A stretch of DNA of 64,000 nt from Apoda limacodes. Lineage: Eukaryota > Arthropoda > Insecta > Lepidoptera > Limacodidae. The notes below the pieces were generated by a model. It made no database searches. It was given only the letters and a program-made list of their open reading frames with translations, and was not told the DNA's origin. Below, in pieces: positions 1-13,840 of this stretch. The first letter of the stretch is position 1; every line of letters starts with the position of its first letter. The stretch spans positions 12,219,001 through 12,283,000 of the forward strand of contig OX291553.1 of NCBI GenBank assembly GCA_946406115.1, read 5' to 3'. A program made the position numbers and the translations under genes.

Positions 1-3000
1 ATAAAAAACGAGAATTCTGCTAATATTTCTGTTATAGCACCGCTAAAATATTTTGTGGCGGCTTTGAAGTTCTTGAACTACTTATTATGACTCAAATTTA
101 AGTTATTTGCGTTCCGTATTTTTCTGATCATATTATACATCTTTAGGGTTTTTAATATAGAAATCACGTTTATTTTCTAGGTTACTTAAAGATTCTATAA
201 AATATAACTTCTTTCTATGCACATGACGGTTTTTGATTGAAGCTTGTTATAGTATTAGCGTATATCCTTAGTCAACATCTAGTATACCAGTTTAGAAATA
301 TGATAGGGTTTTCAATTATATAGTTAACTCAGAGTCAAAGTCATGATTTTTAAGTTAAGTGAACTTTTAAACAGCACTTTTAAATCGTCAATTTAACTTT
401 TATTTATATTCGGAATGATTTTACTACCAAGAAGATACCGAGAAAAATAGTTCTATATGCAAGAAAATACGTGGAAACCTCAATATATAATAAACACGGG
501 AGGTTCTTGCAGGTTTCCAAAACTAAATATTAAGTAAAAAGGACGGCCAGAAGGTGTCACAAAAACTGCCCCTAAACTATTTGCTGTGGTTTCCACAGAT
601 AAAAAAATAACATCAAAACCAGTCAGTATTGGTCGGTGCTTTTGGACTCCTTCCCTTGTACAAAAAACTACGTGTTAAGGAATGTAAAGATGCATTTAAT
701 TATACTAATATATTGTTATGGTCTTGTGGAGTGACTGTTATAGTGATGGGTCTTTGGAGAAATGGGTGCCGTTGGATATAATGTCATATATGGCTACCTA
801 TTAGTAAAAATAATGTAATAATGACTTAAGGTGAATCTGACTCAAGTTTTTTTTATACATACTGCGTTACATTAAGTAGGTAACTTTAACTTAATTAAAA
901 CACGTTATATTTTCATATAATATTTACAAAAATCATTATATAATACATTTATGCAATGCCAGTAAATTATGTATTTGAGCTTTTGTAAGTTCTTAATACC
1001 GTTTATATAATATAATCACTCAAAACATACATAGTTGAAGAACTGTTAACTTTTTTGGGTTTAAGAACTTCGAATCATTAAGTAAGGTATTACCTACCTA
1101 TTTAAAGATGCTAAATATTTTTGGTTACATAAAAAATTCCATAAAAGCATTTTATTAACAACAAACCTTAAGTCTTTGAACAGTCAGTGATATCAAAGTT
1201 ATTTCATTCCATACAAATACTACACCTGTACGCGCGAAAAACGTTTTCGTCCAAACGCTAATCTAACAAATGTATGAAATATGTGCAACACATCGCAGAG
1301 TAACAATAGCCTTAATGTTGCAAGGTTGATAATTTAATGCAGTATAGCATCGTATTACTGGATTCACTGCAGTGCGATGATCCGTATTTTTTTTATTTTT
1401 GCTTCTTTTCTCTCTCACGGCCTTCATTATGCCATCTCAAGTGTTTCTCGCCACGCCAGGCGCAGGTAGCTTGTCGTTTCACATCAAAACTTGACCTTAG
1501 GTATTCGATACGGTTATTATTTTTTTGTGTATCAATATAGCTGGATATGAGCTTTTGATGTGGTGTAATTTGATAATTTGCGAAATTGAATTTAGGTAGG
1601 TGTATTTTGGACGGAGATGATGTGTCTCGTTGGACGGTCGTTAAAATACGTGTTTTTAGTTATCTTTATTAACTATAACTAAACATTTCTTACATTTTAT
1701 CCTTTGAAGTAAAATATATTTTTGTTTAATAGTTTAAGCAATTAATTTTTGATATGAAAGGTATAATTCCTATTCGATATTGTTAATTTAAAATTTCTTG
1801 CCAGTATCAACTTCTTGAACCTGCATTCCTTGGTTTCCGTCTAAGTGTTCTCCCAATCAAACTATCGAGGTACAATACTGGCTAAAGAAAAAAACGATTA
1901 TATATTTTCTCGAAAAATACACTAGTTGCGAACGTCATAACCATACAATGACACATAAACTCTAAGCAACTGATGCGCTCCTAGTACCTACATAAATCTT
2001 ATAAACTCACAGTTCATCACAGAATCAAGAAATTATACATTAAATTATGCTCCGTATTAGGCGCCGAGGTAATGGTTCTTATTTGTCATAATAGGGTAGG
2101 TAGAAGTAGGTACTGGGCCAGGGCGAAGACTCTGGGACTGGGTGCTGGAGTCCCGCTGCGCTATGCATTGTGATCGACACCTTGTTTACTAAAAATATGC
2201 ATAATGAATTTATAATGGGCCGCCGTGAGTGTCACAATACCTGCTCTACGTATAGAGATATACGTATAGACTACTTATTGATAGTCCGGAACCGATAATC
2301 AAATTGGTAAATATGTATACGAATAATCTGTACTGTATGTTTGTTGGTTCGGACAAGTCAGAAGAAGAAAAGAAAGGAGATGAGCTAAAAGTTGAGAAAG
2401 TTATTATTTCCAATTTTTAATATAACGTCAGGTTAGTGGAAGATACAAGATAATATGTAAAAATTATATGTACTTCCTTATCTTATTTGCTTTCTTAAAA
2501 TTGTTTATCTTTTATTACATTCATCAGCGTTTTACAAAAATAAATATACGTAACTTATGTCATAATGTATGTAAGTTTGATCTTGTGTGTATTTTTAACA
2601 CCAATCTCATGACACCAAATCGCATGTGTAAAGCATTGATTAGGAAATTCTGTAATAGGCACAGTATGTAGTTGCTAATGGATTATTATTTAATATCTAT
2701 TTAGTGCTTGACCTAGGATAGGATGCGAAAATGAAACAAGGAAGACAAGTTCGTCATACCTAAGTACATATATAATGAAACTAATCTATTTATGGAATTA
2801 CTAAAATTCAATAGAAGATTTTCTTGAAAAACTTTATTTATTTAAAAGAAACATATTTTTGACGCACTACCTAAATAGCCCCTTTTAAAAGTACATAACA
2901 TAGTTATGTTAGTAATATTTGTTACTTGACCAAACAAGGCTCCTTTCCATTGAAAAAAATATAGGTTAAAATTTTCAAAGTGAAGTGATTTATCCGGGGC

Positions 3001-4706
3001 ACTAAAAGCGTGAGTTCAACTCACTCTTGACTTGTTTTTTATGAATGCCAGAGGCCTAATTTCATCACCCGACTGTTCCCACGTTTAAGTGCACGCAGCG
3101 TTTGCACTTTCAGTTAGCAGTTGATTGTTTTAGGGGCCGCCTCGTCTTGGAGGCAAACAGTAAACCTCCGGCCAAGACCTTACTTCTTCAACTGACGCCT
3201 CTCAAAATTAAAGCCATAAAATTAGTCACGAAACACCAACGTATGCTAGACAGAATGAAGATGTGAAATTGTAATTCAAAACGACTTGTAGCGTGAAAAA
3301 TTTGTTATAAACTGAAGTCGAATACATTGCAAGGTTTTTAAAACTTCTTATTAGGCGGTTGGAGGTTTCGTAGAAGTAATTATGTACGGTGCTTTAGCTT
3401 GTCTGGCTAAATTGAATATGCTCTGGACTCAGGCCAAGCGGGGCGCCCATGGTGCGATTCGTTACGTCAATCTCACTATTTTTTCGATGCGAAATCTGCA
3501 TGGAGTGAGTTGACACCGCGCCACAATACAAGTTCCATGCGGTGCCATGTATTGTCCCCTTTTCTTTATAAATATTTTGACATTTCCTTTATTCAGTCCG
3601 ATGTGTCGATCCCTTTGTGCAGTGCGTTTTAATTTGATTTATTCTTCCACGACAAAATACCCGACATCCTGTTGACCAGTCGAGATGGGCGGCAGTGTTT
3701 GTCCATTTATTAGCGAGTCTATTGGTATGTTCTTTAGTAGATGCAAACAAAAAGCCTTGCGTGTCTTTGGAGTGGATTGTTTCTTAGAGTTGCATTCAAA
3801 GCGGTCCAGTTAAAAGCCTTTTAGGTGGCCGAAGTCAATTGCATTGCAAATATTAGTAATAAATAATTGACACGCGGACACTTTGCATGTGGTAGTTAAT
3901 TGATTGTGTGCATGGGTATGCACTCAATCAATAGAGGATATTGTACCTACATTTACGCCTGTTCTGTAAAATTGTATTAAATATTAATTTTATCAATGTC
4001 TTTATTTATTAAAAAATATATTTACTCTTAACTTAAAAATGATCAACAAAACCAAATATTTGGTAATTGTTACCTTAATAAGTTTAATGACAACTGTGTT
4101 ACTCAAATACTTTTACAAAGTATTTATCACAAAGCTTATTTTACGCGGTAATTAAATAAGAAAAAAAATGATTTAATTGTAATATGTCACTCGGCAAGTT
4201 ATTGGTACCTAAAGATTTTGTATGTTTGAGTTTTGTAACGTACCACAGCGCTAACGTATCTACCTAGCTGGTAAAATATATTTAAGTGACCATGGGCAAA
4301 CCATCTAGTTAGAAAGATTGAGAACCGTTTGGTTGAAAAGGTTCTTGAATGTTGACCGACTTGAGTAGTAAAGTGTAGAGTAGAAATGCCCCCACAAACA
4401 CAGAAGGCTTGATGATTGGTCAGGGTAGAGGTATGTCAAATAACACAGGATATGGGAGAGATAATAGGAGATGACGTAGTTCAACAGTCGGATTGCGATG
4501 GTGATTACCTGCCTCTACCTCAGCCATTGTTTGTACTATAAGAGCATATACCTCTCCTTTGAGAAAGCAGCTGTTAGAATTTTTAAGGTTATGGGCATAA
4601 GGCATCTGACTGATTTGACAAAAACGATAATGATAGTGATGATAATCAAATGATGCTTATGTAACATTTCCACTCAAAATTTAAACAGTACTTTAAAAAA
4701 TTACAG
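1..4706 (+). other. hh: hedgehog intron 1 (3' part), no coding exon found
   Basis: This stretch lies upstream of the first visible hh exon and ends in the acceptor ttacag at 4701-4706. I looked for the missing first coding exon, which should carry a signal peptide followed by the Cys-Gly-Pro-Gly N-terminus of the mature ligand, and found no match. The stretch is AT-rich, with only short chance reading frames. About 4380-4620 is slightly richer in GC and looks like a piece of an interspersed repeat, but I could not assign it. Enhancers of hh may lie here, but nothing can be assigned by eye. Confidence 0.75.
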
Positions 4707-4968
4707 CGCTGCAAAGAGAAACTGAACACGCTAGCCATCAGCGTAATGAACCAGTGGCCGGGGGTGAGATTGCGAGTGATCGAGGGTTGGAACGAAGAGT
4801 GGTCTCACCTGGAGCACTCGCTGCACTACGAAGGTCGCGCGGTAGACGTCACCACCAGCGACCGTGACCGAACCAAGTACGGGATGTTGGCGCGGCTCGC
4901 CGTCGACGCCGGGTTCGATTATGTGTTTTACAAGAGTCGGGGCCACATACACTGTTCTGTCAAAACAG
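4707..4968 (+). CDS. hh: hedgehog, exon 2 of the signalling domain
   Basis: Encodes 87 codons plus one base of the Hedgehog N-terminal signalling domain, the secreted lipid-modified morphogen that binds Patched. The exon starts after ttacag with [19 protein letters not shown] and ends ...HIHCSVKT plus a first-position G, followed by donor gttcgt at 4969. Hallmarks are [39 protein letters not shown] and HIHCSVK. Counting from the exon start, the family's zinc ligands correspond to His40, Asp47 and His82, and all three are present. The acidic calcium-site segment reads EGWNEE, slightly different from the vertebrate EGWDED. The next exon supplies AA to complete a Glu codon, so the intron is phase 1. 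This is the same place as the conserved CSVK(A/T/S)|E junction of animal hedgehog genes. The upstream coding exon is outside the window. Confidence 0.97.
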
Positions 4969-5208
4969 GTTCGTATATAATTGTTTTTTTTTGATAATTA
5001 TTTTAACTTGTATAAAGTAGGCCTATAGTTCTCAACAAAAGACGATTACTTGACTTGTCTGCCCTTTCAATGTCGTCTTAACTGTTTATGGAATTTATCA
5101 TAAGCGTTACTTAAGCAATCGTGTTAAAATCACACGAATATACAATGAGTTAACCTTTGTATCTAACAAGCACTTTTCGAATTGTTTGGATTAGGAAATT
5201 ATATAGAA

Positions 5209-5456
5209 GTAGCTTTTGCCCGCGGTTGCATCTGCCCTAAGTTCCGTTATCGGTGTAGGATTATAACGGCAACATCTCAATTAGGTATACAAAAAAAAAC
5301 CGACTCACACTTGTCGTTTTCAAGTAGCCTATGTCCTTTACCGGCACTCAAACTATCTCCATACCAAATTTCATTTTAATTGGTACAGCGATTTAAGTGT
5401 GAAGAGGTGAGAGACAGACGGAAGAGTTACTTTCGCATTTATGATATTTGTATGGA
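5209..5456 (-). repeat. interspersed repeat, TCC...CTAG-ended family, copy 1
   Basis: Read on the minus strand it starts TCCATACAAATATCATAAATGCG and carries a short GTCTG-type stretch. It continues through an ACATAGGCTACTTG-like block and ends in GCGGGCAAAAGCTAC. The 9291-9537 copy is clearly related along its whole length. Related copies with the same end rules are at 10917-11179 and 62801-62965. There is no coding capacity. Confidence 0.75.
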
Positions 5457-8400
5457 TATGGATAATGGTAATTGACAAATCTTATAATTTTTTTTTTGTT
5501 TTTATACCTAACAATTAATGATGGGTTTAAATATTAACAAATACAACCTAATACAAAGAGGCGCTAGAAGTTTTTTAACTAGATGGCCGAAAGGTTTCAC
5601 TATGACATTGGTAGCTAGATGTTGGCTTCAGCAAAGCACATCACTAGACTAAGATTATTAATTCAAAAGATTTTTAGTGCACAAGGACTTCTAGTAAACA
5701 AATTTTGTCAAAAAAAAAATTTGAAATTAATGAAATGTAAAAATGCAAACTTACTTTGTGTAAGGACTTAATAATATTATTGTATAAACTTAAATACGTT
5801 TAAAGCGGAAAAATAAAACAAATAAATATCCTTTCCTTCTGTCGTCAATTATATTGAAGAAGATATAACACACAATTTGACATTCTTTTAAACCTTTGTT
5901 TAGGAAGTTATAGTTAAAAGTAAGAAACTTACTTATTTCAATTTCGAAGTGTTGCCAATAGTGAAAAGTTAAAACTTCATAAAAGCTACCGAAGCTGTCG
6001 CTAGGAGCGCGTTTAAGTCTTTTGTATCGCGCACTCAACACGCTCCTTACTTAGCCGACGCGTCACAAAAAGCTATTCAAATACTTGTAAGAAACACACA
6101 AGTCAATAAGTTTTACACATAATTATTCATTATTTACATGCCGATGGAATGTTTACAGTGAAATTAAATTTGACTGAAATAAAATTAATACCTACACCTA
6201 ATACATTTCTAGTCTTGGAAACTACAGTCTATTTCGTAGTTCGATGTGAATTAAGTATAATACTTCCTCTACTTAAGGTGAATCTTGGGTAATTTTTTTT
6301 CATGCCAACTGCGTTATCAACACTAAATATAGCTTTAACTACTTATATATAAACATTAGAAAAATGCGTTATTATCATACTACTATTAACTATATCGTTA
6401 AAAGTAAAAAAGTTTGTTTAATGCTAAGTGAATTGTTATTTATAATAAACTTGGTTTATTTTATATATATTATTTTTCATGTAGGTATTTATTTTAAATC
6501 AATCTAGTGAAAACTGTAATTCTTTAATAAATCACTGGCATTTTGTAGATGATAATATCTTTTTGCAACTATAGTAAATAGTGATAAATGATTGGGTATA
6601 TTTGACGCTTAGTAAAATAAAAATATTCAAAGATTTCAAAATATTTATTATAAAGCAGTTTGTATGAAAAAAAAATATGTCGAAATAACCTTAATGTATA
6701 TTTTTAATAGCCACGTGGTACATAACTGTACAAAGTAGCCTACGGGATGAGCCAAATATACAGTTGAACTTTACAACAAGAATGCATCTCAGACAGCTTC
6801 CCGCGCCCGCAACCCGGCGGCGTCGATCAAACAAGACTCTTGTTAACAACTATCTCTTTCACACAACACCATCACAATATCTTCATCCTTGTCCCACTCG
6901 GGCGCATCCAACCAATCCCCCACTTCTATAATTACGCCGGTGATTCAATGGCTACCTACCTATATCTATATATGTGTATCCACCATAAGCCCATAACGAT
7001 GAGAGAGCCGTATATACATATATTTGAGATATAATGGAGGCATTCCGACGGCTCGCATAGTTCCAATTAAAGTTGCAGATGGGTCTTTCTAAAAATTCTT
7101 TCAGATAATTTTGTAGTCTATAAAAATATTTCTAAGAAAATGTTTTATGAGATTTATGAAGTACTTCAATACGGACATCCTTAGTTAGTTAAAGCTACAA
7201 TACTAAACTATTTACCTAAGTATATTGCCTATAAGGTAAACAGATTTATAACTTACAAGCTCAATAATATCAAATAAGAATAATATCGTCATTCTGTTAG
7301 GTATATATTAAAAAATGTTTTTGAATTCAAAATAAACTTAAACAGAGAGAACCTTTATTTAATTTTAGTTAAAATAAATCCATTATAAGTCGAATGAATT
7401 CATCATTTAGAGAAATAAATATTTAAATAAGAATTTTTTCGCCATTTTGTTAAAAAATTGTTTTCGGATTTATGAAGAACTTACATTTGTACCTCTAATA
7501 AAGTAGGTAAGTTTAAAAATATCCATATACCTAACAAGTTGAATGGATTCATAATTTAGAAGCCCAAATATTATAAGGTTTTTGTCGCCATTTTTTAGGT
7601 ATAAATGTTAGGTACATTTTGTTGTTTCGTAAATAGATAAAACCTTTTAACGTTTAGGTATCTCAGCCAATATTACACCTAACTAAAAAACTAATATATC
7701 ATAGGCTAAGAATGTTTTAATACGATCCGAAAACACGTTTTGCCCGGGTCATTGTTTCAGTCTCGGAACGTTGTATTCTCTCCGACTTGGTCAATTTGTA
7801 CCGATGTATATTCAAATATTCCTCGTATCTGTTCTTTCGTAGACTGTTTATAGTTAATTTGGTTTATAAATAATTAATGTGTCCGTATGCTGACCGCGGC
7901 CTCTGAGACTATGCTGTGGTCAAGGCCGATTTGTGCACGAGGTTACATCGATGCTTTAACTATTTTCGCTTGGAAGAAAGTTATGGTCTTTTTATGCTAT
8001 AACATTTGTAATTACAAAGCAGAACAAGATATAGGTGGTTTGTAGTAATAAACCGCTTAAATAGTTGATTTTAGACCTTCCTGTAATACGGAAATGGAAA
8101 ACGAATCTATAATAAAGTAGGTGTTACAAAATATACACAACTAAAGCTGCGTTAGCCACATAATTAACATTAATATTTATTTAAAACATTATAAAAAATT
8201 AAATTTCGAGTATAATCTGACATTTAAACGTATGCAATCAAAACGTTGAAACAATTTATAATTTATTAAATATATATATAATTTTTTTAAGCATTCATAA
8301 ACAACATTAGCCTGGACTTGTTAACTTTTATTTTTCGCGGTATGAAAAGATCCTTTGTATCAATATCGGACATCACCTTGTTTGCCCTTTAAGTTGCATT

Positions 8401-9290
8401 ACAATCGCGTAATGCTCAAACAAACAAAGAAGGAAAAAATCAAAAACCATAATTTCAAGATAACCTAGCGTTCCTAATTTAAGTTTTTAGTAAACGATCT
8501 TTAATGTACAATGTTTAGAAATTCTTTTTACAATTTTATAATATCATATTAGATATAAGAGTACATACTGGATCTAGACCTGGACCAGTCTTATCAATAC
8601 TTATAACTCAAAACTGGTTGAAGTAATAGCGAAGCCGTGTTATATGAACAGTTTAACACGCCAATAAAGTGGAATTTTATACCGAGCACTAGATCCGTAA
8701 TGCCACTCCGTTGACACTAATGTGCACTTAAAAAAATTGATGAGTGATTTTATTTCTCGATGTGGTATTTATACACTTTTCATAAAGCTTGCCAGAGGTA
8801 ACTATGTATGTTGCGTTAGAATTCAAATGAGAAAATTCGTCATAGTTAACAATGCAATGCGCTTCGGGTCAATCTCTTTAAGTTATCAAGTTAGTTTCAA
8901 GCTATATTAATTTATAACTGATTCTTATCATATAATACTTGAGTGTTAGTAAGTAGTTAATATGTGATAGTATTTATTATTTTTTTCATGTGGAAATAAA
9001 GACCGATCACTTACATGTTTCACTACGATTTTAATTGTGTTTCTTTTTAAAAACATGTCAAAACACAAAAAGATATGTTGAGTGCAGTAAAGTATGGTTT
9101 TGAGTCTAAATAAAAATAAGTGTAGGTAACTAAAAATGCAAGGCATAAAGGGAAATTCCGTATATTTTAAAGAACATAATGACTTTGTCCCTCAAGTTCG
9201 AAAAAAAGTTGGCACCCCTTATCAGTTACAACTTTCCAAAAAATAGACGATTATGATAATGATGAATATTAATTCTATAAAATATGACAA

Positions 9291-9537
9291 ATAGCTTATG
9301 CCCGCGGTTCCACCCACCCTAAATGATCGGTGTAGGATTTCATCGGCAGCCTCTCAATTATAGAAAAAAACCGACTCACACTTGACGTTTTCAAGTAGCC
9401 TATGTCCTTCCCCAAGACTCAAACTATCTCCATGCCAAATTTCATCTCAATGGGTACAGCGGTTTAAGCGTGAAGAGGTAACAGTTAGACAGACAGACAG
9501 ACAGAGTGACTTTCACATTTTAAAATATCAGTATGGA
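9291..9537 (-). repeat. interspersed repeat, TCC...CTAG-ended family, copy 2
   Basis: Minus-strand copy, closely matching 5209-5456: the same ccgactcacacttg, aagtagcctatgtcctt and gacagacagacagacag blocks occur in the same order. The (CAGA)n tract at 9489-9505 sits inside the element. The two copies lie 4 kb apart in hh intron 2 in the same orientation. Confidence 0.75.
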
Positions 9538-9754
9538 TTATATGAACTTTCAGAACTGTCAGTTGGAATAGTAACAATAAAACATTATGTATAACATTAT
9601 TGCGATTACTGTTATAGCACAAAAATACAGTCAATTATGATAGTTTACAATTAAAATAGAAACAAATACGGAACATTATGGCTATTGTAATTTATACAAG
9701 TGTTCATATTTAAATCAACATACCGAGAGAGTAAACATTGATTAAAACAAAACA

Positions 9755-9908
9755 TTTTTTTTTTTTTTTTTTTTTATACCACTAAGGTGGCAAACAAGCC
9801 TACGGTCCGCCTGATGGTAAGCGGTCACCGTAGCCTATGGACGCTTGCAACACTAGGGGCATCACTCGCGCGTTGCCGACCCTTCAGAAATCTAATAACT
9901 TCTTAAAA
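9755..9908 (-). mobile_element. LINE 3' tail, 5'-truncated (minus strand)
   Basis: A T-run at 9755-9775 (poly-A tail of the minus strand) is followed by the conserved 3' end seen in full at 63501-64000: the 'accactaaggtggcaaacaag' block, the 'cgcctgatggtaagcggtcac' block and the end of the reading frame. Only about 130 bp besides the tail survive. This is typical of aborted target-primed reverse transcription. Confidence 0.85.
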
Positions 9909-10107
9909 TGTGTTAACAATAAATTTGTGTCGAGCGTAACGAGTTTATTTATCATTGTTTAATCTTTACTTAGCTTCACAATTTTTGTAACGTGTCATAA
10001 TTGAAGCTCACATTTAACCTTAGTGCAAAGCTTACTCCGATATAATTTGCAGCCACGCAGACAAGCACAAAAGCTTGTATACGTTAAATTAACGTACAGA
10101 CACGATA

Positions 10108-10330
10108 TACATAGAGTATTCAGAAAAACTTCCTCCCGCGAACGCGTGGGTTGTGGAATGAACTCCCGGCCAAGGTTTTCTCTAAGGACTACGGTGTGGG
10201 GTTCTTCAAGAAAGAAGTTATTAGATTTCTGAAGGGTCGGCAACGCGCGAGTGATACCCCTGGTGTTACAAGCGTCCATAGGCTACGGTCACCGCTTACC
10301 ATCAGGCGGTGGTATAAAAATAAAATTATG
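10108..10330 (+). mobile_element. LINE 3' tail, 5'-truncated (plus strand)
   Basis: Plus-strand copy of the same LINE tail. The surviving frame includes ELPAKVFSKDYGVGFFKKEV and then the KGRQRASDTPG end of the protein. The non-coding end 'ggctacggtcaccgcttacc' and 'ggtataaaaataaaa' follows, but part of the usual 'gcttgtttgccacc' block is missing. It is diverged, with a shift near the NELPA motif compared with the intact copy at the right edge. Confidence 0.85.
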
Positions 10331-10916
10331 TTCACTCTCTGGCCCTTTCGAAAGTCGATTCTGTTCCTCTGTTACGATCTTGTGACCGCTCACGTAGAAC
10401 AGGCATACATTTGCGCATTTACACATGTAATTTGTTTTCGTAGTGTTAGTAGCCACGACTGACACGGTTTTTGTATGAACTGACCAGGGTGTGGTGTCGG
10501 TCCAATCGTCGCACCAATAAGACTACATCGACTATTGGCCATCGTTTTTGTATCGGATCCTCTCAATTTATTTCTTTTGCTCGACTTGATACGTTTTTTG
10601 TAGCTTAGTGCTTAGGCTAAGTGGTAGGTACATTGTGGTGACGTCAATAGGCAGTTATATGAATAGTTTAGTGTTTTCGGTTATTAGTTGTGTTGTTAGG
10701 TTTTTCCTTGTGGTTATTTTTAATTTTTTATTGTTATGTTGACCCGTCTTTTAATTTAATTTATTACTAGCTGGCTCGTGTATAGGTACGTTGTTCTGCT
10801 CATCGCAGTAGGTGGCGTGATGGCATTTATTTAGTTAACTTCCTTTTATAAAAAAGGTTGGGGCAGAAGAGGTCACAAGCAAGAGTAACGAAAAATGGCT
10901 GCACTCATCCTACTTA

Positions 10917-11179
10917 TCCTACTAATATACATACATGTGAAAGTTTGAATGTATAGATGTTTGGATTTTTTGGATGTTTGGCTGTTTGTTACCAAATCAC
11001 GCTTCAACCACTGGACAGATCGAGATGAAACTTGGCACACATATAAGTTAGGCCCTGGAATAGGACATAGCCTACTTTTTTACTTTTTATTCTGAAAAAT
11101 TCTAAAATTCTCATGGGGATAACTATAACCGAGCTTAATCGAACTATAGCTACCAGGCGGAGCCGCTGGCGAAGTCTAG
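10917..11179 (+). repeat. interspersed repeat with Helitron-like TC...CTAG ends
   Basis: Starts A|TCCTACTAATATAC and ends GGCGAAGTCTAG|T, so it sits between A and T as Helitrons do. Inside are the family blocks 'tgaaacttggcacacatat' and 'ggcggagccgctggcgaag'. It has no open frame and is presumably non-autonomous. The Helitron label is an inference from the ends alone. Confidence 0.65.
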
Positions 11180-11875
11180 TATTTAATATTATTATTATTT
11201 TCAAAAGGGATATCTTGACTATGTTACCTATCTACTTATATGATACGCTATTGATTTTGTTAAATTATTTATGTAATCAAATGTTTTGATCACAACTTTA
11301 TTTTAAATTATGCAAAAACAAATATACATACTCGCAAATAAGAAATAGCTATATCCTTAGTATTTTTTCCATATTCATGAGCAGTTATTGTTATAATTAA
11401 TATCTCTGCCTAGCCCCCGAGCGTAGAACTCGTTATTTCTTTCTGCAGATAGGTGCTCAAATGAACTCTTATTTGTCATGTAAGAGTCGGCTTACAAATG
11501 TGTTTTTTCCTACTGCAAAATTAATTACTATAATCTCGTTGAAAAACGAAGCTGTTGGAAAAAGTAATCATTTACAAGAAACATGTATAATTTATAATTT
11601 TATTTCGTTTTAAATTTTTAAAAATAAAATTTATCAAAAACAGGTTTTGCTTATCTAATATATCTTATTTTTCAAATGCAATATAACTCGTATTTTTTTT
11701 TAGTCGTTAAAAAGCTTAATTATTAACTACAATCTATTTAAACTAATAATTGTCTTTAATACAGTCAGCTTGAAAATTGTCAAGTACATGATCTATTATT
11801 CGAAAATAATAATCGATGGCCAGGTTAGTAACGTTAGTCTTTACATTACACAAATTTGTCTCTGTAACTTTACGT

Positions 11876-11950
11876 TGCTCGTTCCGGGAATCAAATCCGA
11901 GCCTTTCAACACGGAAATCCAATGCATTACCCCTACGCCACTTCGGTCGA
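11876..11950 (-). repeat. tRNA-derived SINE head
   Basis: On the minus strand a near-perfect A box TGGCGTAGGGG (11930-11940) is followed about 40 nt later by a B-box-like GGATTTGATTCCC (11886-11898). The spacing fits a tRNA-derived RNA polymerase III promoter. The B box has lost the TTCGA core, so this is an old SINE copy rather than a working tRNA gene. Confidence 0.6.
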
Positions 11951-13214
11951 TAACTAAAGCAATTCGAATTAAAATTAGCCACTTCAAGATTTTGAAGAAT
12001 AGATGGTTGTTATTGTGAATTGTTTAGGAATTCCCACCGTCTAGATTTAGCTATAAATTACAGCGCATACATTTTAAATAGGCACTTTCCTAGTTACGAT
12101 TGATGCGCCAATCACCAGCCTTAAAAACAAATCAACAGTTAGTCATTTAAATCGTTTGGAATTTCCCAATATCTAAATCTCTCAATATCTGTAGAGTGTA
12201 GGTATTTGGTAAATCCTAGTGCGTTAAATAAATTACATCTAAATATTAATGAAATAAACTTATGTATGATGTATTATAATCATAAATTGTAAATTTGATT
12301 TCATCACAAATTAAATTTTGTTGTAAAATTGCCTTGTGTCACAAAATCAAATAGTATTATTGAGATAACTCACCACCAAATGTAATTGCAATGTAAGTAT
12401 CTAAAAGTGTTTGCCATACGACTGGAGTTTTGGCTATGAAGTGTTAGCCCGCTCAGTGGCGCGTTCATAAACCTAACTTGGGTTAACAAAAAGGTAACAC
12501 TGACACCAGGATAGAAAATACATTTTCGTACAATACAGAAAGAGCCAGCACGAAACTCGCCTACTAGTATTTGAACGAGGCCCAGGGGGGAAATTCACAA
12601 CCTTATTCGCTATCCGATTATCGTCATAAGATCGATATAATTGTATTGTCGAATCATGCAATTGGTATAAAATTATCTAGAATTCTTGTCTTCTTGAATA
12701 AATACCATTTGCAAAATTCATATAGTATACCTTTGTTATGTTATGTTACCGACCCGTTAAAAATGGAATCACCCCTTACGTTTAATGCTCGCCGCAAATT
12801 TTAAATTTCAATTATATTTAAATCCTTAGTTAATAAGTCATTCATTAAGTAATGGTAAATTTTAGTAAATGTTTTAAGAATATTCAACATAGGAAGAGCA
12901 CGCAGCAAATGGGGCATGACCATTTGTGCCGTCTCGAGGGCCGGAGCAGGTCACGACGACTCACGAGGACCTTGTCGTGTAATGGGTTACGTCGTTTTGG
13001 TCGCTACTACAAGATAGCTGCGGAGTTGAGTTAGATGTTGTAGACTAAATTAGACTATTATTTTGATTTAATTTCGGTAGACAGTTAACTAAATGCACGA
13101 AAGCTTTGAAAAAATGTCTTTTTGCAATAAAATCAAAAGTGTCATAGCTTGTTTTTTATTTTTTAACCTATATTTTCAAAAGTAAAGATAATATATATAT
13201 GTCAGCGCCCGAAA

Positions 13215-13430
13215 GTTGAATACGCCTTTCAACTAAATGCCTAGGTAGGTACATAAATCGTACTGTAAATAGGTAACGTGGCTTAGGTTTAGGTTTTATT
13301 ATGATAATCTCGTGGGAGCGAAGCGGGAAGAGCCACTGAATTACGTTTTATGTAATAATCTTTTTTATAATAATTTTCTTTTCCATACTGAGCGACCTGC
13401 CTAGGCATTTAGTTGAAAAGCGAATTCAAA
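13215..13430. mobile_element. MITE with about 33-bp terminal inverted repeats
   Basis: The left end (13215-13250) contains CTTTCAACTAAATGCCTAGG. The right end read in reverse contains CTTTTCAACTAAATGCCTAGG in a matching context (gttgaatacgc against tttgaattcgc). The body is 216 bp with no coding capacity. The same terminal core recurs in the element at 36938-37163, so they belong to one family. Confidence 0.75.
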
Positions 13431-13840
13431 TATTGGGTGACGACGTACAAATTGATATTTATTAATGTCCTTAAGGCTTTAATGCTGATGGCTGACGGAT
13501 ATTTTCTCATTTTAAAAATATAATAATTGCTTTTATATTATATCAAGCCTACCTAACAGTAATATCTATATTGAAATATTATTTTCGGATATCTTTTACA
13601 ATTGTATATTTTTTCTTCGATTCGCTTGATATTTAGTTTGATGTACCTACCTATATAAAAATACAAAGATATTATTATATAATTGCAATTCAGTTAAATA
13701 AAATAAAAATATAAATAACTTTTAATGGTATTTTTTGGTAATTTTAATTATAATAGTTTAATTTTTTTTTAGAAGATGCGATAAAAATAGTTTTACTCAT
13801 AAAATGTTTAATTAATTAAGGATAAAGATAGAAGTGTTGT

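Noticed and set aside
4731..4952. 73-codon frame antisense to hh
   Set aside because: Shadow of the conserved Hedgehog exon on the other strand.
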